Positions 27,385-35,642 of a stretch of 64,000 nucleotides of DNA are shown here, piece after piece. The translations under genes and the position numbers were made by a program. The DNA is from Arthrobacter sp. B6 (GTDB lineage Bacteria > Actinomycetota > Actinomycetes > Actinomycetales > Micrococcaceae). The notes beneath the pieces are model-generated. The model did no database searches. It was not told the origin of the DNA and saw only the letters and a list, made by a program, of their open reading frames with translations. The stretch is from contig NZ_KV467168.1 in assembly GCF_001663775.1 (NCBI RefSeq), positions 1,409,408 through 1,473,407 of the forward strand. The letters are read 5' to 3'. Each line of letters starts with the position of its first letter. Position 1 is the first letter of the stretch.

Positions 27385-27419
27385 CATAATGGTTAGCAGG
27401 GCTAATTAGCAGTGCTAAC
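27385..27419. promoter_or_regulatory. MarR-gene promoter and 28-bp palindromic operator
   Basis: CATAAT (27385-27390) is a good -10. Directly after it, 27392-27419 is a palindrome: outer arms GTTAGCA/TGCTAAC and inner GCTAATTAGC, all centred on 27405.5, with 12 of 14 positions symmetric. MarR proteins commonly bind such sites to repress themselves and a linked exporter, which is the arrangement here. Confidence 0.7.
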
Positions 27420-27445
27420 TATATGTGGGAGGACTCCGAAACCCC

Positions 27446-27904
27446 ATGACCACCACCAAAGAGACGGATCAATCGTCCGCTGACAGCATCAAGCCGGACA
27501 TCCTGGCGATCGACCTCAGGACTGCCGTGATGCGCACGTCCCGGCGGCTGCGCATTGAAGCCACCGGGGATGTCATCACGCCGGGCCAGTACACGGTACT
27601 TGCGCACCTCCGGAATGAATCCCAGACCCTGCGGGAATTGGCGGAACGTGAGCACGTGCAGGCGCCGTCCATGACGCGGATCGTCAATGCACTCACGGAC
27701 CAGGGGTTTGCGTCCCGGTCGGCGCATCCCGAGGACGGCCGCCAGGTCCAAGTGAGCATTACTCCAGCCGGCGAGACGGTCCTGGCCGAGGCGCGCAGCC
27801 AGCGGACGGCATGGCTGGCCCAGCGTGTCGCCGGGCTCAGCGACGAGGACCGCCTCATCCTCAGCCGGGCCGCACGCATCATGCAGGAGATGAGCGCCAA
27901 ATGA
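27446..27904 (+). CDS. MarR-family transcriptional regulator
   Basis: The 152-residue winged-helix protein has QYTVLAHLRNESQTLRELAEREHVQAPSMTRIVNALTDQGF followed by the wing SRSAHPEDGRQVQVSITPAG, a textbook MarR DNA-binding region. Start ATG 27446 has GGGAGGA 12 nt upstream; a GTG at 27425 is possible. Its stop overlaps the MFS start (ATGA), so regulator and exporter form one operon behind a palindromic operator. The inducer is unknown. Confidence 0.9.
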   Translation: MTTTKETDQSSADSIKPDILAIDLRTAVMRTSRRLRIEATGDVITPGQYTVLAHLRNESQTLRELAEREHVQAPSMTRIVNALTDQGFASRSAHPEDGRQVQVSITPAGETVLAEARSQRTAWLAQRVAGLSDEDRLILSRAARIMQEMSAK

Positions 27905-29157
27905 GCGCCATGTTCCGGGCACTCGAAAACCGCAATTACCGGATCTGGGCGGGCGGCGCGTTCGTCTCCAACATCGGCACCTGGATGCAGCGGATCGCGC
28001 AGGACTGGCTGGTACTGACGGTCCTCACCAACCACTCCGGCACCGCCGTCGGCATCACCACCGGGCTCCAGTTCCTCCCCAGCCTGCTCCTTGGCCCGTA
28101 TGGGGGCGTCCTCGCGGACCGGTACAGCAAGCGCGTGATCCTGCTGTGGACGCAGGTTGCGATGGGTCTCTGCGGGCTCGCCATCGGACTCCTGGTGGTG
28201 ACGGGCAGCGCCCAGCTGTGGCATGCCTATGTGGCCGCGCTGTGCCTGGGACTGGCCAGCGCGATTGATGCGCCGGCCCGCCAGGCCTTCGTGTCCGAAC
28301 TTGTGGGGCGGGAACACGTCACCAACGCAGTTTCCCTGAACTCCGCGTCCTTCAACACCGCCCGGCTCACCGGCCCCGCGATCGCCGGCGTGCTGATCGC
28401 CTGGGTGGGGACCGGACCGGTCTTCCTGCTCAATGCACTGAGCTTTGCCGGCGTCATCATCTCGCTGCCGCGGATCCGCACTTCTGAATTGAGCCTGGCC
28501 ACGCCGGCAAGTCGCAGCAAGCACCCGGTGATGGACGGCCTGGGCTACGTGCGGCAGCGGCCGGACCTTGTGCTCATCCTCGTGATGGTGAGTGTCATCG
28601 GGGCCTTCGGCATGAACTTCGCCATCACCAATGCCCTGATGGCAACCGTGGAGTTCCAGGCGGGGCCCGGGGAATTCGGGCTTCTGGGCTCCATCATGGC
28701 CGTCGGGACGCTCGCCGGCGCCCTGCTTGCCGCCCGCAGGTCAGGCCCGCGGCTGCGTTTCCTCCTGGGCGGGGCCCTCGGAGCGGGTTTCTTTTCGCTG
28801 CTGGCCAGCGTGTCGCCGTCGTTCTGGCTCTATGCCGCCGTGCTGATCCCGGTGGGCCTGGCCACGATCACGTTCCTGAACAGCTGCAATACGAGCATCC
28901 AGCTGTCAGTGGAGCCGCAGTTCCGCGGCCGGGTGCTTGCCCTGTACCTCGCTATCCTGCAGGGCGGGACCGCCCTGGGGGCGCCGCTGCTGGGGTGGAT
29001 CGGCACCGAATTCGGTGCCCGCTGGTCGGTGGCCACAGCTGGGGGCATCGTGCTGCTGACCGGGCTGTGCGCGGTCATCGCCGTCAACCGCCGCAGTCCG
29101 TTGACCTTCCGGCAGCAGGTGCGCACAGCGTTTCCTGGAAGGCGCGCCGCGGCCTAA
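27901..29157 (+). CDS. MFS exporter, DHA3/EntS-like (12 TM)
   Basis: The 418-residue carrier starts MSAMFRALENRNYRIWAGGAF, characteristic of the EntS/macrolide-exporter branch of the MFS. It has GPYGGVLADRYSKRVILLW at the TM2-3 loop and NSASFNTARLTGPAIAGVL near TM5. Twelve hydrophobic segments are visible. The ATG overlaps the MarR stop, so translation is coupled. Substrate unknown: drugs or siderophores are typical of this branch. A longer in-frame start at 27811 lies inside marR and is rejected. Confidence 0.88.
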   Translation: MSAMFRALENRNYRIWAGGAFVSNIGTWMQRIAQDWLVLTVLTNHSGTAVGITTGLQFLPSLLLGPYGGVLADRYSKRVILLWTQVAMGLCGLAIGLLVVTGSAQLWHAYVAALCLGLASAIDAPARQAFVSELVGREHVTNAVSLNSASFNTARLTGPAIAGVLIAWVGTGPVFLLNALSFAGVIISLPRIRTSELSLATPASRSKHPVMDGLGYVRQRPDLVLILVMVSVIGAFGMNFAITNALMATVEFQAGPGEFGLLGSIMAVGTLAGALLAARRSGPRLRFLLGGALGAGFFSLLASVSPSFWLYAAVLIPVGLATITFLNSCNTSIQLSVEPQFRGRVLALYLAILQGGTALGAPLLGWIGTEFGARWSVATAGGIVLLTGLCAVIAVNRRSPLTFRQQVRTAFPGRRAAA

Positions 29158-29216
29158 GCACCCAGCAAGTGAGCGACCCGCGTGGCGGTCTCCGCCATCT
29201 GCGCCTGGTCGTCGTT

Positions 29217-29331
29217 GCGCGAACGTACACTTGTGGCCCTCGCTCAAGCGCGAACGTACACTTGTGGCCCCCGCACAAGCGCGAACGTACACTTGTGGCC
29301 TCGCCGCAGGGCCACAACTGTACGTTCGCGC
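29217..29331. repeat. Palindromic repeat family, locus A: three direct units and one inverted unit
   Basis: The unit is GCGCGAACGTACACTTGTGG followed by CCC. Direct copies begin at 29217, 29248 and 29279 (spacing exactly 31 bp) and an inverted copy with one change covers 29309-29331. Unit 3 and the inverted unit can fold into a hairpin with loop TCGCCGCA-type. The array fills the gap between the convergent MFS (stop 29157) and AraC (stop 29339) genes, so it may act as a two-way terminator. Related copies are at 35118-35202, 43829-43851 and 49974-50028. Confidence 0.9.
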
Positions 29332-29338
29332 AAGGGGG

Positions 29339-30262
29339 TTAGGCCTGGACGCGCTGGCGGTAGATCCTTGGCGTTTCACCGGCGTCGTTGAGGAAGTGCC
29401 GGTTGAAGTTGGAGAGGTTGGAGAAGCCCACTTCGTAGCAGATCTCGGAGATGGCCTTGTCGCTGCGCTCCAGCAGCCGCCGCGCGTGGGCAAGGCGCAG
29501 CTTGCGAACCAGGTCGCTGAAGTTCTGCCCGGTGGCCCGCTTGAAGTACTTCGAGAACGTCGGATCCGGCATCCCCACCAGGGCAGCGGCCTCGGACATC
29601 TTGACGCTGCCGGCATGGTTGCTGAACACATACTCCAGGACAATGTCGACGACGGCGGCCGCCTGGCCATCCAGCTGCGGTCTGAACCATTCCTCGGCAA
29701 GGTAGCGCCGTTCCTCCTGGGGTGCCCGCGTCAGGATCCCGAACAGGGCAAACAGGTGCTGGAGCCGCTCCAGCCCGGCGGTGGCGCCCATCGCCTCGAT
29801 GGCTGCGGCCGCCGTCTCCGCTGAGCGCCCCAGGAACTCGATCCCCCGCGCCGACTGTTCCAGCAGCGGCATCACTTCGGCCAACTCCGGGACCAGGGAA
29901 GCCGCTTGCTCCACCCACTTCCCGTCGAACTGGATGACGGCATCCCGGTTCTCCAGCACTTCGCCTGGCTCCAGGTCACTGACCCAGTCGTGCGGCAGCC
30001 CCGATCCAACCAGTGAGACGTGGCCGGCCTCGAACGTGCCAATATGGTCTCCGACGATGAACTTCCCGGTGCCCTTGCGGATGAGGTGGATCTCGTACTC
30101 GGGGTGGTAATTCCACCGTGCCACGGGGCTGGGGTAACTGTGCTCAACCCACCGGACCGAGTGGTCGGGATCAGGCGGGATGACTTCCCTGTTGGCCCGC
30201 ATCCCCAGGAGCCTTTCGGCCAGCCTCGCCGTTGCTCCGTCGGCAGTGTCCGCGGCTGTCAT
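29339..30262 (-). CDS. AraC-family regulator, probable activator of the polyol operon
   Basis: The 307-residue protein has an N-terminal cupin-like sugar sensor (YHPEYEIHLIRKGTGKFIVGDHIGTFEAGHVSLVGSGLPHDWVS) and a C-terminal double HTH: KMSEAAALVGMPDPTFSKYFKRATGQNFSDLVRKLRL, then ISEICYEVGFSNLSNFNRHFLNDAGETP. It is divergent from the ABC polyol importer operon 275 bp away, the usual position of its regulator. GGAGAACCCC precedes the ATG. The inducing sugar alcohol is not readable from sequence. Confidence 0.9.
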   Translation of the reverse strand: MTAADTADGATARLAERLLGMRANREVIPPDPDHSVRWVEHSYPSPVARWNYHPEYEIHLIRKGTGKFIVGDHIGTFEAGHVSLVGSGLPHDWVSDLEPGEVLENRDAVIQFDGKWVEQAASLVPELAEVMPLLEQSARGIEFLGRSAETAAAAIEAMGATAGLERLQHLFALFGILTRAPQEERRYLAEEWFRPQLDGQAAAVVDIVLEYVFSNHAGSVKMSEAAALVGMPDPTFSKYFKRATGQNFSDLVRKLRLAHARRLLERSDKAISEICYEVGFSNLSNFNRHFLNDAGETPRIYRQRVQA

Positions 30263-30380
30263 GGGGTTCTCCGTACGTTCGGGTGCTTATGAAATCTAGA
30301 CAGCACCTCAGGGTTTTCTCCCAGGGTAGCGCCTGCCACACGGAACGGCAGCGGAAAATTAGTATCAGAAACTGGCAACC

Positions 30381-30399
30381 AGGGCGCTAGTTGCGCCCT
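30381..30399. promoter_or_regulatory. Inverted repeat in the AraC/polyol intergenic region
   Basis: AGGGCGC (30381-30387) and GCGCCCT (30393-30399) flank TAGTT. A weaker GTTGA/TCAAC pair lies at about 30415-30430. AraC proteins often use direct repeats, so this symmetric site might instead bind another regulator; it is only a candidate. Confidence 0.4.
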
Positions 30400-30537
30400 A
30401 TCCCACAGGCCTAATGTTGAGGAACATCAACGAGGCACATCGGAATTCCCGTTCACTTGCCTCGCCCCGGTCCGGTACGTCGACGCAGCAGTCGAGGTGC
30501 GGTGACTGTGCACCCCTGAAGAACAAAGGAGTCCTTA

Positions 30538-31884
30538 ATGCGCCCCAAAATGCGTGCTGCGACCCTGGCCGCCGGCGCTTTGTGCGTCGCGCTGAGCGCC
30601 TCGGCCTGTGCCGGTGCCGGCGGAGGCAATTCCGCCGGAGACCCGAACAGCATCAATGTCCTGATGGTGAACAACCCCCAGATGGAGGACCTCCAGCGGC
30701 TCACCGCGGACAACTTCACCAAGGAAACCGGCATCAGGGTCAACTACACGATCCTCCCTGAGAACGACGTCAGGGCCAAGATCAGCCAGGAATTCTCCAG
30801 CCAAGCCGGCCAGTACGATGTTGCCTCGCTGTCCAACTACGAGATCCCGTTCTACTCGGCCAACGGCTGGCTCGCGCCGCTGCACGACGTGGCCCAGGAC
30901 CCTGATTTTGACCAGGACGACATCCTCCCTGCCTACACTGCGTCACTCACTGGTACGGACGGCAAGCTCTACGGCGAACCGTTCTACGGCGAGTCCTCGT
31001 TCCTGATGTACCGCAAGGACATCCTGGAAGCCAAGGGCCTCACCATGCCGGAGAAGCCCACGTGGGACGAGGTGGCCGAGATCGCCGCCCAGGCCGACGG
31101 CGCGGCGCCCGGCATGAAGGGCATCTGCCTCCGTGGCCAGCCGGGCTGGGGCCAGGTCTTCGCTCCTCTTACCACCGTGGTCAACACCTACGGCGGCACC
31201 TGGTTCGACAAGGACTGGAACGCGCAGGTCAACTCCCCGGAATTCACCGCAGCGGTCGAATTCTACACCAAGCTAGTCCGCGAGCACGGGGAAGCAGGAG
31301 CCGCGCAGGCAGGCTTCACCGAGTGCCTGAACAACATGAGCCAAAGCAAAGTGGCCATGTGGTACGACGCCACGTCTGCCGCCGGCGCCCTGGAAGCCGA
31401 GGACTCCCCGGTGAAGGGCAAGATCGGCTACGCCCAGGCTCCGGTGAAGGAAACCAAGTCCTCCGGGTGGCTGTGGACCTGGTCCTGGGCTGTTCAGGCA
31501 GCCTCAAAGAAGCAGGATGCTGCCGCGAAATTCATCTCCTGGGCCAGCTCGAAGGAGTACGAGGAACTCGTGGCCTCAAAGCTCGGCTGGGCGAAGGTTC
31601 CTTCCGGCAAGCGGATCTCCACCTACGCGAATGCCGAATTCCAGAAGGCGGCGCCGTTCTTCGAAGCCGAACGGTTCGCCATTGAGAACGCCGCCCCGAA
31701 GAATCCGGGCGTGCAGGAACGTCCCGCCGTCGGAATCCAGTTTGTGGGCATCCCCGAGTTCGCCGCACTGGGCACCAACGTCTCCCAGGGTGTCAGCTCC
31801 GCCATCGCAGGCCAGGGCACCGTTGCCGATGCGCTGGCCAAGGGCCAGGAAGCGGCCCAAAAAATCGGCAACAGGTACAAGTAG
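30538..31884 (+). CDS. smoE: ABC polyol-binding lipoprotein (SmoE/MtlE-like)
   Basis: A 448-residue extracellular solute-binding protein. The signal peptide ends in the lipobox LSASAC, giving lipid-modified C24. The mature protein is of the sugar-binding family 1 type, with NVLMVNNPQMEDLQRLTADNFTKETGI at the start and SSGWLWTWSWAVQAASKKQDAA near the C-terminal lobe, resembling sorbitol/mannitol-binding proteins. AAAGGAG lies about 9 nt upstream of the ATG. First gene of an operon with two permeases and a polyol dehydrogenase. No ATPase gene is in the operon, so a shared MsiK-like ATPase elsewhere is likely. Confidence 0.85.
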   Translation: MRPKMRAATLAAGALCVALSASACAGAGGGNSAGDPNSINVLMVNNPQMEDLQRLTADNFTKETGIRVNYTILPENDVRAKISQEFSSQAGQYDVASLSNYEIPFYSANGWLAPLHDVAQDPDFDQDDILPAYTASLTGTDGKLYGEPFYGESSFLMYRKDILEAKGLTMPEKPTWDEVAEIAAQADGAAPGMKGICLRGQPGWGQVFAPLTTVVNTYGGTWFDKDWNAQVNSPEFTAAVEFYTKLVREHGEAGAAQAGFTECLNNMSQSKVAMWYDATSAAGALEAEDSPVKGKIGYAQAPVKETKSSGWLWTWSWAVQAASKKQDAAAKFISWASSKEYEELVASKLGWAKVPSGKRISTYANAEFQKAAPFFEAERFAIENAAPKNPGVQERPAVGIQFVGIPEFAALGTNVSQGVSSAIAGQGTVADALAKGQEAAQKIGNRYK

Positions 31885-31910
31885 CAACGACCGAATCGCA
31901 GGAGAACATC

Positions 31911-32879
31911 ATGACTACCGCAACGGCGCGCATCTCCCGCCCGGGACGCAATGCAGCCAAACCTTCACGAGATGCCGAGTCGCGCGAACGCGCCCTGGCC
32001 TGGGCACGGCGCGCACCGCTGCTTCCCGCCCTGGTCTTCCTTATCCTGGTCACCCAGCTCCCGTTCGTGGTGACGCTGATTATCTCGTTCCTGAACTGGA
32101 ACAGCCTCAGCCCTGACAAGACTGCATTCGCCGGCCTGGAGAACTACGCGACCGTCCTCACCGACCCGGACCTGCGCCAGGCAATCTTCACCACCATCCT
32201 GCTCACCGTCTCCGTAGTGCTGATCAGCCTCCTCATCGGACTGGGCCTGGCCCTGCTGCTGGACAAGAAATTCATCGGCCGCGGACTGGCCCGCACCCTG
32301 CTAATTGCACCCTTCCTGGTGGTACCCGTAGCAGCGGCCCTGATCTGGAAGCACGCCCTGCTCAACCCCACCTACGGGCTGATCAACGGCGTCCTCACCT
32401 GGATATGGTCACTGTTCGGCAGCCCCACGGCGCCGCAACTGGACCTGCTCTCACAGGCTCCAATGATGGCTGTAATACTCTCCTTGGTGTGGCAGTGGAC
32501 GCCGTTCATGATGCTCATCCTGCTGGCTGGCCTGCAGTCCCGCCCCATGGACACCGTGGAAGCTGCCCAGATGGACGGCGCCACGCCCTGGGCGATCTTC
32601 CGGCACCTGACCCTGCCGCATCTGCGCCAGTACCTGGAGCTGGGCGGCCTGCTCGGAGCCATCTACATCGTGCAGAATTTCGACGCCGTCTTCACCCTCA
32701 CCGCAGGCGGACTGGGCACTGCCAACCTGCCCTACGCGATCTACCAGACGTTCTACTTCGCCAATGAATACGGCCTGGCATCCGCCGCCGGCGTCGTGGT
32801 GGTCGTCGGCACCATCATCGTGGCCACCTTTGCCCTCCGCACCGTCTTTTCGCTCTTCAAGAAGGAGGCAGCTCGATGA
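31911..32879 (+). CDS. smoF: ABC polyol permease, MalF-type (SmoF/MtlF-like)
   Basis: The 322-residue inner membrane protein has six TM segments and the ATPase-contact EAA loop EAAQMDGATPWAIFRHLTLPHLR. Close fit to sorbitol/mannitol ABC permeases (LPFVVTLIISFLNWNSL near TM1). AGGAGAAC precedes the ATG. Its stop overlaps the next permease start (ATGA). Confidence 0.87.
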   Translation: MTTATARISRPGRNAAKPSRDAESRERALAWARRAPLLPALVFLILVTQLPFVVTLIISFLNWNSLSPDKTAFAGLENYATVLTDPDLRQAIFTTILLTVSVVLISLLIGLGLALLLDKKFIGRGLARTLLIAPFLVVPVAAALIWKHALLNPTYGLINGVLTWIWSLFGSPTAPQLDLLSQAPMMAVILSLVWQWTPFMMLILLAGLQSRPMDTVEAAQMDGATPWAIFRHLTLPHLRQYLELGGLLGAIYIVQNFDAVFTLTAGGLGTANLPYAIYQTFYFANEYGLASAAGVVVVVGTIIVATFALRTVFSLFKKEAAR

Positions 32880-33793
32880 GCACCCTCACTCCTGCCGCAC
32901 CCAGCAAGACAACCCCCGCCCGTGCCACGTCAACCACCGGATCACTCCGGCGCGGCAAGTCACGCATGGATCCGACCCGCAACAACACCGCCGCCGGCAT
33001 CGCGGCCTGGCTGCTCGCACTCCTCTTCGCGGTCCCGGTCCTGTGGATGATCCTCACCTCGTTCCACTCCGAGACCGACGCCGCAACCAACCCGCCCTCC
33101 TTGGCCGCGAACCTCACCCTGGACGCATACCGGGAATTCTTCGGCCAAACATCCGGCGTCAGCCCGTGGCCGGCACTGATCAACTCAGCCACCGCATCGA
33201 TCCTGTCTACGGTCCTCGTGCTGCTCCTGGCCTTCCCGGCCGCCTACGCGCTCTCCATCCGGCCGGTGAAGAGGTGGACGGACGTAATGTTCTTCTTCCT
33301 TTCCACCAAAATGATGCCCGTCGTGGCAGCCATCCTGCCGCTCTACCTCTTCGCCAGAACCGTGGGGGCACTGGACAACATCTGGTTTCTGATCCTGATG
33401 TACACGTCCATGAACCTGCCCATCGCCGTATGGATGATGCGCTCATTCCTGGCCGAAGTGCCGGAAGAAATGCTGGAGGCAGCCCAAATCGACGGCGCCA
33501 ACCTCCTGCTCATCCTCCGCAAAATCATCGCGCCCGTGGCCATGCCAGGCATCGCCGCCACCGCCCTGATCTGCTTCATCTTCAGCTGGAACGAACTGCT
33601 CCTTGCCCGCGTCCTCACCGGCGTCGTGGCAGGCACTGCCCCCGTCTTCCTGACGGGTTTCGTCTCGGGGCAGGGACTGTTCCTGGCGAAGGTCTGCGCG
33701 GCCGCCGTCGTCATCTCCCTGCCGGTGCTGTTCGCAGGTTTCGCCGCCCAGGACAAGCTCGTCCAGGGCCTCTCCCTCGGCGCCGTGAAATAA
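32876..33793 (+). CDS. smoG: ABC polyol permease, MalG-type (SmoG/MtlG-like)
   Basis: The 305-residue permease has six TM segments, a 45-residue N-terminal cytoplasmic tail, and the EAA loop EMLEAAQIDGANLLLILRKI. The motif FFFLSTKMMPVVAAILPLY is typical of sorbitol/mannitol-type permeases. It overlaps the upstream permease by 4 nt and should pair with it as a heterodimeric channel. Confidence 0.87.
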   Translation: MSTLTPAAPSKTTPARATSTTGSLRRGKSRMDPTRNNTAAGIAAWLLALLFAVPVLWMILTSFHSETDAATNPPSLAANLTLDAYREFFGQTSGVSPWPALINSATASILSTVLVLLLAFPAAYALSIRPVKRWTDVMFFFLSTKMMPVVAAILPLYLFARTVGALDNIWFLILMYTSMNLPIAVWMMRSFLAEVPEEMLEAAQIDGANLLLILRKIIAPVAMPGIAATALICFIFSWNELLLARVLTGVVAGTAPVFLTGFVSGQGLFLAKVCAAAVVISLPVLFAGFAAQDKLVQGLSLGAVK

Positions 33794-33827
33794 CCCGGCC
33801 CGCTCCACTCTTCAAAGGAACACTTCA

Positions 33828-34889
33828 ATGACAACATCTACCGCCCAGGTCCTCCCCCTGGTACACCCCGACCTGCCGGCAACCATGCGCGCCTCCGTCC
33901 TCAAACGTCAGGGCGACATGGCGATGGAAACCCTGCCCCTGCCCACGCTCGACGCCGACCAGGTCCTGGTCCAGGTGGCCGCCGTAGGAGTCTGCGGCAG
34001 CGACGTCCACTACTACGAACACGGCAGGATCGGCGACTATGTGGTGGACCACCCGCTGATCCTGGGCCACGAACTCTCCGGCCGGATCGCCGCCGTCGGA
34101 AGCGCAGTTGACTCTTCCCGCATCGGCAACCGCGTCGCCGTCGAACCCCAGCGCCCCTGCCGCACATGCAAACAGTGCAAAGCCGGCCGCTACAACCTCT
34201 GCCCGGACGTCGAGTTCTACGCCACCCCGCCGATCGACGGCGCCTTCGCCGAATACGTCACCATCCAGTCTGACTTCGCGTACGACATCCCGGACAGCGT
34301 CAGCGACGAGGCAGCCGCCCTCATCGAACCGCTTTCGGTGGGTCTCTGGGCCTGCGAGCGCGCGGAGATCAAACCGGGCAGCAGGGTCCTGATCGCCGGC
34401 GCCGGTCCGATCGGCATCATCGCCGCCCAGGCCGCCCGGGCATTCGGCGCCACGGAAATCTTCATTAGCGACATCGCCGAGGACCGGCTCGCGTTCGCCC
34501 TGGAACACGGGGCAACGCACGCGCTCCACGCCGGGACGGACGGTATGGAAGGGCTCGACGTCGATGCGTTCATTGACGCGTCCGGCGCACCGCAGGCGGT
34601 CCGTTCCGGAATCAAGGCCGTCGGGCCGGCCGGGCGGGTCATCCTCGTCGGGCTCGGGGCGGACGACGTCGAACTCCCCGTCTCCTTCATCCAGAACCGG
34701 GAGATCTGGCTCTCCGGAGTGTTCCGCTACACCAACACCTGGCCGCTGGCCATCCAACTGATCGCCGACGGGAAAGTGGACCTCGACATCCTGGTCACCG
34801 GCAAGTACGCCCTCGCCGAATCCGAAGCAGCGCTCAAAGCCGGCAAACAGCCCCGCCAGCTCAAAGCCGTGGTCTATCCGGGCCGATGA
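33828..34889 (+). CDS. Zinc-dependent polyol dehydrogenase (sorbitol/xylitol dehydrogenase-like)
   Basis: The 353-residue medium-chain dehydrogenase should oxidise a sugar alcohol (sorbitol to fructose or xylitol to xylulose) with NAD+. Catalytic zinc ligands sit in GVCGSDVHYYEHGRIG and GHELSG; the structural zinc site is CRTCKQCKAGRYNLCPD; the Rossmann motif is GAGPIGIIAAQAAR. AAAGGAAC precedes the ATG. It lies after the polyol importer genes, and its stop overlaps (ATGA) the start of a broken fructokinase gene. The pathway importer, dehydrogenase, kinase points to sorbitol or mannitol/arabitol. Confidence 0.88.
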   Translation: MTTSTAQVLPLVHPDLPATMRASVLKRQGDMAMETLPLPTLDADQVLVQVAAVGVCGSDVHYYEHGRIGDYVVDHPLILGHELSGRIAAVGSAVDSSRIGNRVAVEPQRPCRTCKQCKAGRYNLCPDVEFYATPPIDGAFAEYVTIQSDFAYDIPDSVSDEAAALIEPLSVGLWACERAEIKPGSRVLIAGAGPIGIIAAQAARAFGATEIFISDIAEDRLAFALEHGATHALHAGTDGMEGLDVDAFIDASGAPQAVRSGIKAVGPAGRVILVGLGADDVELPVSFIQNREIWLSGVFRYTNTWPLAIQLIADGKVDLDILVTGKYALAESEAALKAGKQPRQLKAVVYPGR

Positions 34890-35073
34890 CCATGATCACC
34901 GTAATCGGAGAATCCCTCGTCGATACCATCCGAGATCCGCAGATGGCTGCTCCCACACAGACACATCCGGGCGGCAGCCCGCTGAACGTCGCCGTCGGCT
35001 GCGCCCGGCGGGGGCCAACCCGCCCACCTCTGCCGAACTGGGTTCCCTGACCGGATTCCTCACCGCAGCGTAG
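34886..35073 (+). pseudogene. Fructokinase (PfkB family) with most of the gene deleted
   Basis: The frame from ATG 34886 reads TMITVIGESLVDTIRD and HPGGSPLNVAVGCARRG, the N-terminus of PfkB-type fructokinases. It then stops at 35048-35050. In the next frame the sequence reads GANPPTSAELGSLTGFLTAA and stops at 35071-35073, which looks like the C-terminal end of the same family. The roughly 240 residues in between, including the ATP and catalytic Asp sites, are absent. The junction is around 35010-35020 in a G/C-rich CCCGGCGGGGGCC stretch, fitting deletion between short direct repeats. The kinase step must therefore be supplied by another gene. Confidence 0.8.
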
Positions 35074-35117
35074 GGGGAGACAAGCAGTAAGAGGGGCGGG
35101 CGCGGAACCTCACCCCG

Positions 35118-35202
35118 GCGCGAACGTACACTTGTGGCCCTCGTTCAAGCGCGAACGTACACTTGTGGCCCTCGCCGCAGGGCCACAAGTGTACGTTCGC
35201 GC
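35118..35202. repeat. Palindromic repeat family, locus B: two direct units and one inverted unit
   Basis: Direct copies of the 23-bp unit begin at 35118 and 35149 (31 bp apart) and an exact inverted copy covers 35180-35202. Unit 2 and the inverted copy form a perfect 23-bp hairpin with an 8-nt loop (TCGCCGCA). It lies 44 bp after the broken fructokinase and 9 bp before the stop of the convergent GerW-like gene. Confidence 0.92.
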
Positions 35203-35211
35203 CAACAAGCC

Positions 35212-35535
35212 TCAGGATTTGGCTGCGCGGATGGCCCGGCGGATGGCGGCGCCGAGGACCGAGACCAGAGGAACCAGGCACACCAGCGTGACGACGGTGT
35301 TGGGCCGGAACGCGACGTCGCCGCCGACGTTCCGGTAAACGCCCAGCGGCAGGACCATGCCGCCGCCCCCTCCGCCCGATGCGCCGTCGTCGCCCTCGTT
35401 GCCGCCGCCGAAGCCGAAGGAGACGAGAGCCACCGGAATGACCTCCTGCCCGCCCAGCTGGACGGGGGTGCCGTACGCCCTGGTGACGCCGACGTTCTTG
35501 AACGTGTCCACAAGGTTCGAAAAAGTATCAGCCAT
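35212..35535 (-). CDS. GerW/YtfJ-family protein
   Basis: The 107-residue protein matches the spore-protein YtfJ/GerW family: AYGTPVQLGGQEVIPVALVSFGFGGG, a Gly-rich stretch, then PLGVYRNVGGDVAFRPN. A C-terminal membrane helix (VVTLVCLVPLVSVLGAAI) anchors it. In Bacillus the family acts in spore germination, but many non-spore-forming actinobacteria have homologues of unknown role. TACGGT (35547-35542 on the minus strand) ends 6 nt before the ATG, so a leaderless mRNA is likely. Confidence 0.8.
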   Translation of the reverse strand: MADTFSNLVDTFKNVGVTRAYGTPVQLGGQEVIPVALVSFGFGGGNEGDDGASGGGGGGMVLPLGVYRNVGGDVAFRPNTVVTLVCLVPLVSVLGAAIRRAIRAAKS

Positions 35536-35592
35536 GCCACAACCGTAGGCCCGGACGCGTCCGGACCGCCAGAGCTCCCAACTTGCCGAACC

Positions 35593-35628
35593 TGTCGATT
35601 ATCGATACTATCCAACTGTAAATCGACA
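35593..35628. promoter_or_regulatory. ATCGAT-containing inverted repeat, probable operator of the second DUF2975/HTH operon
   Basis: TGTCGATT (35593-35600) overlaps TATCGATA (35600-35607), and AATCGACA (35621-35628) is the inverted match of the first. The element lies 15 bp before the DUF2975 start. It shares the TATCGATA core with 14386-14418 upstream of the paralogous operon. Confidence 0.62.
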
Positions 35629-35642
35629 CCCTAGGAGACCTC

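Noticed and set aside
29217..29331. CRISPR array
   Set aside because: The 23-bp repeats have 8-nt, nearly identical spacers and an inverted last unit, and no cas genes are present. A CRISPR array would have longer, unique spacers and only direct repeats.
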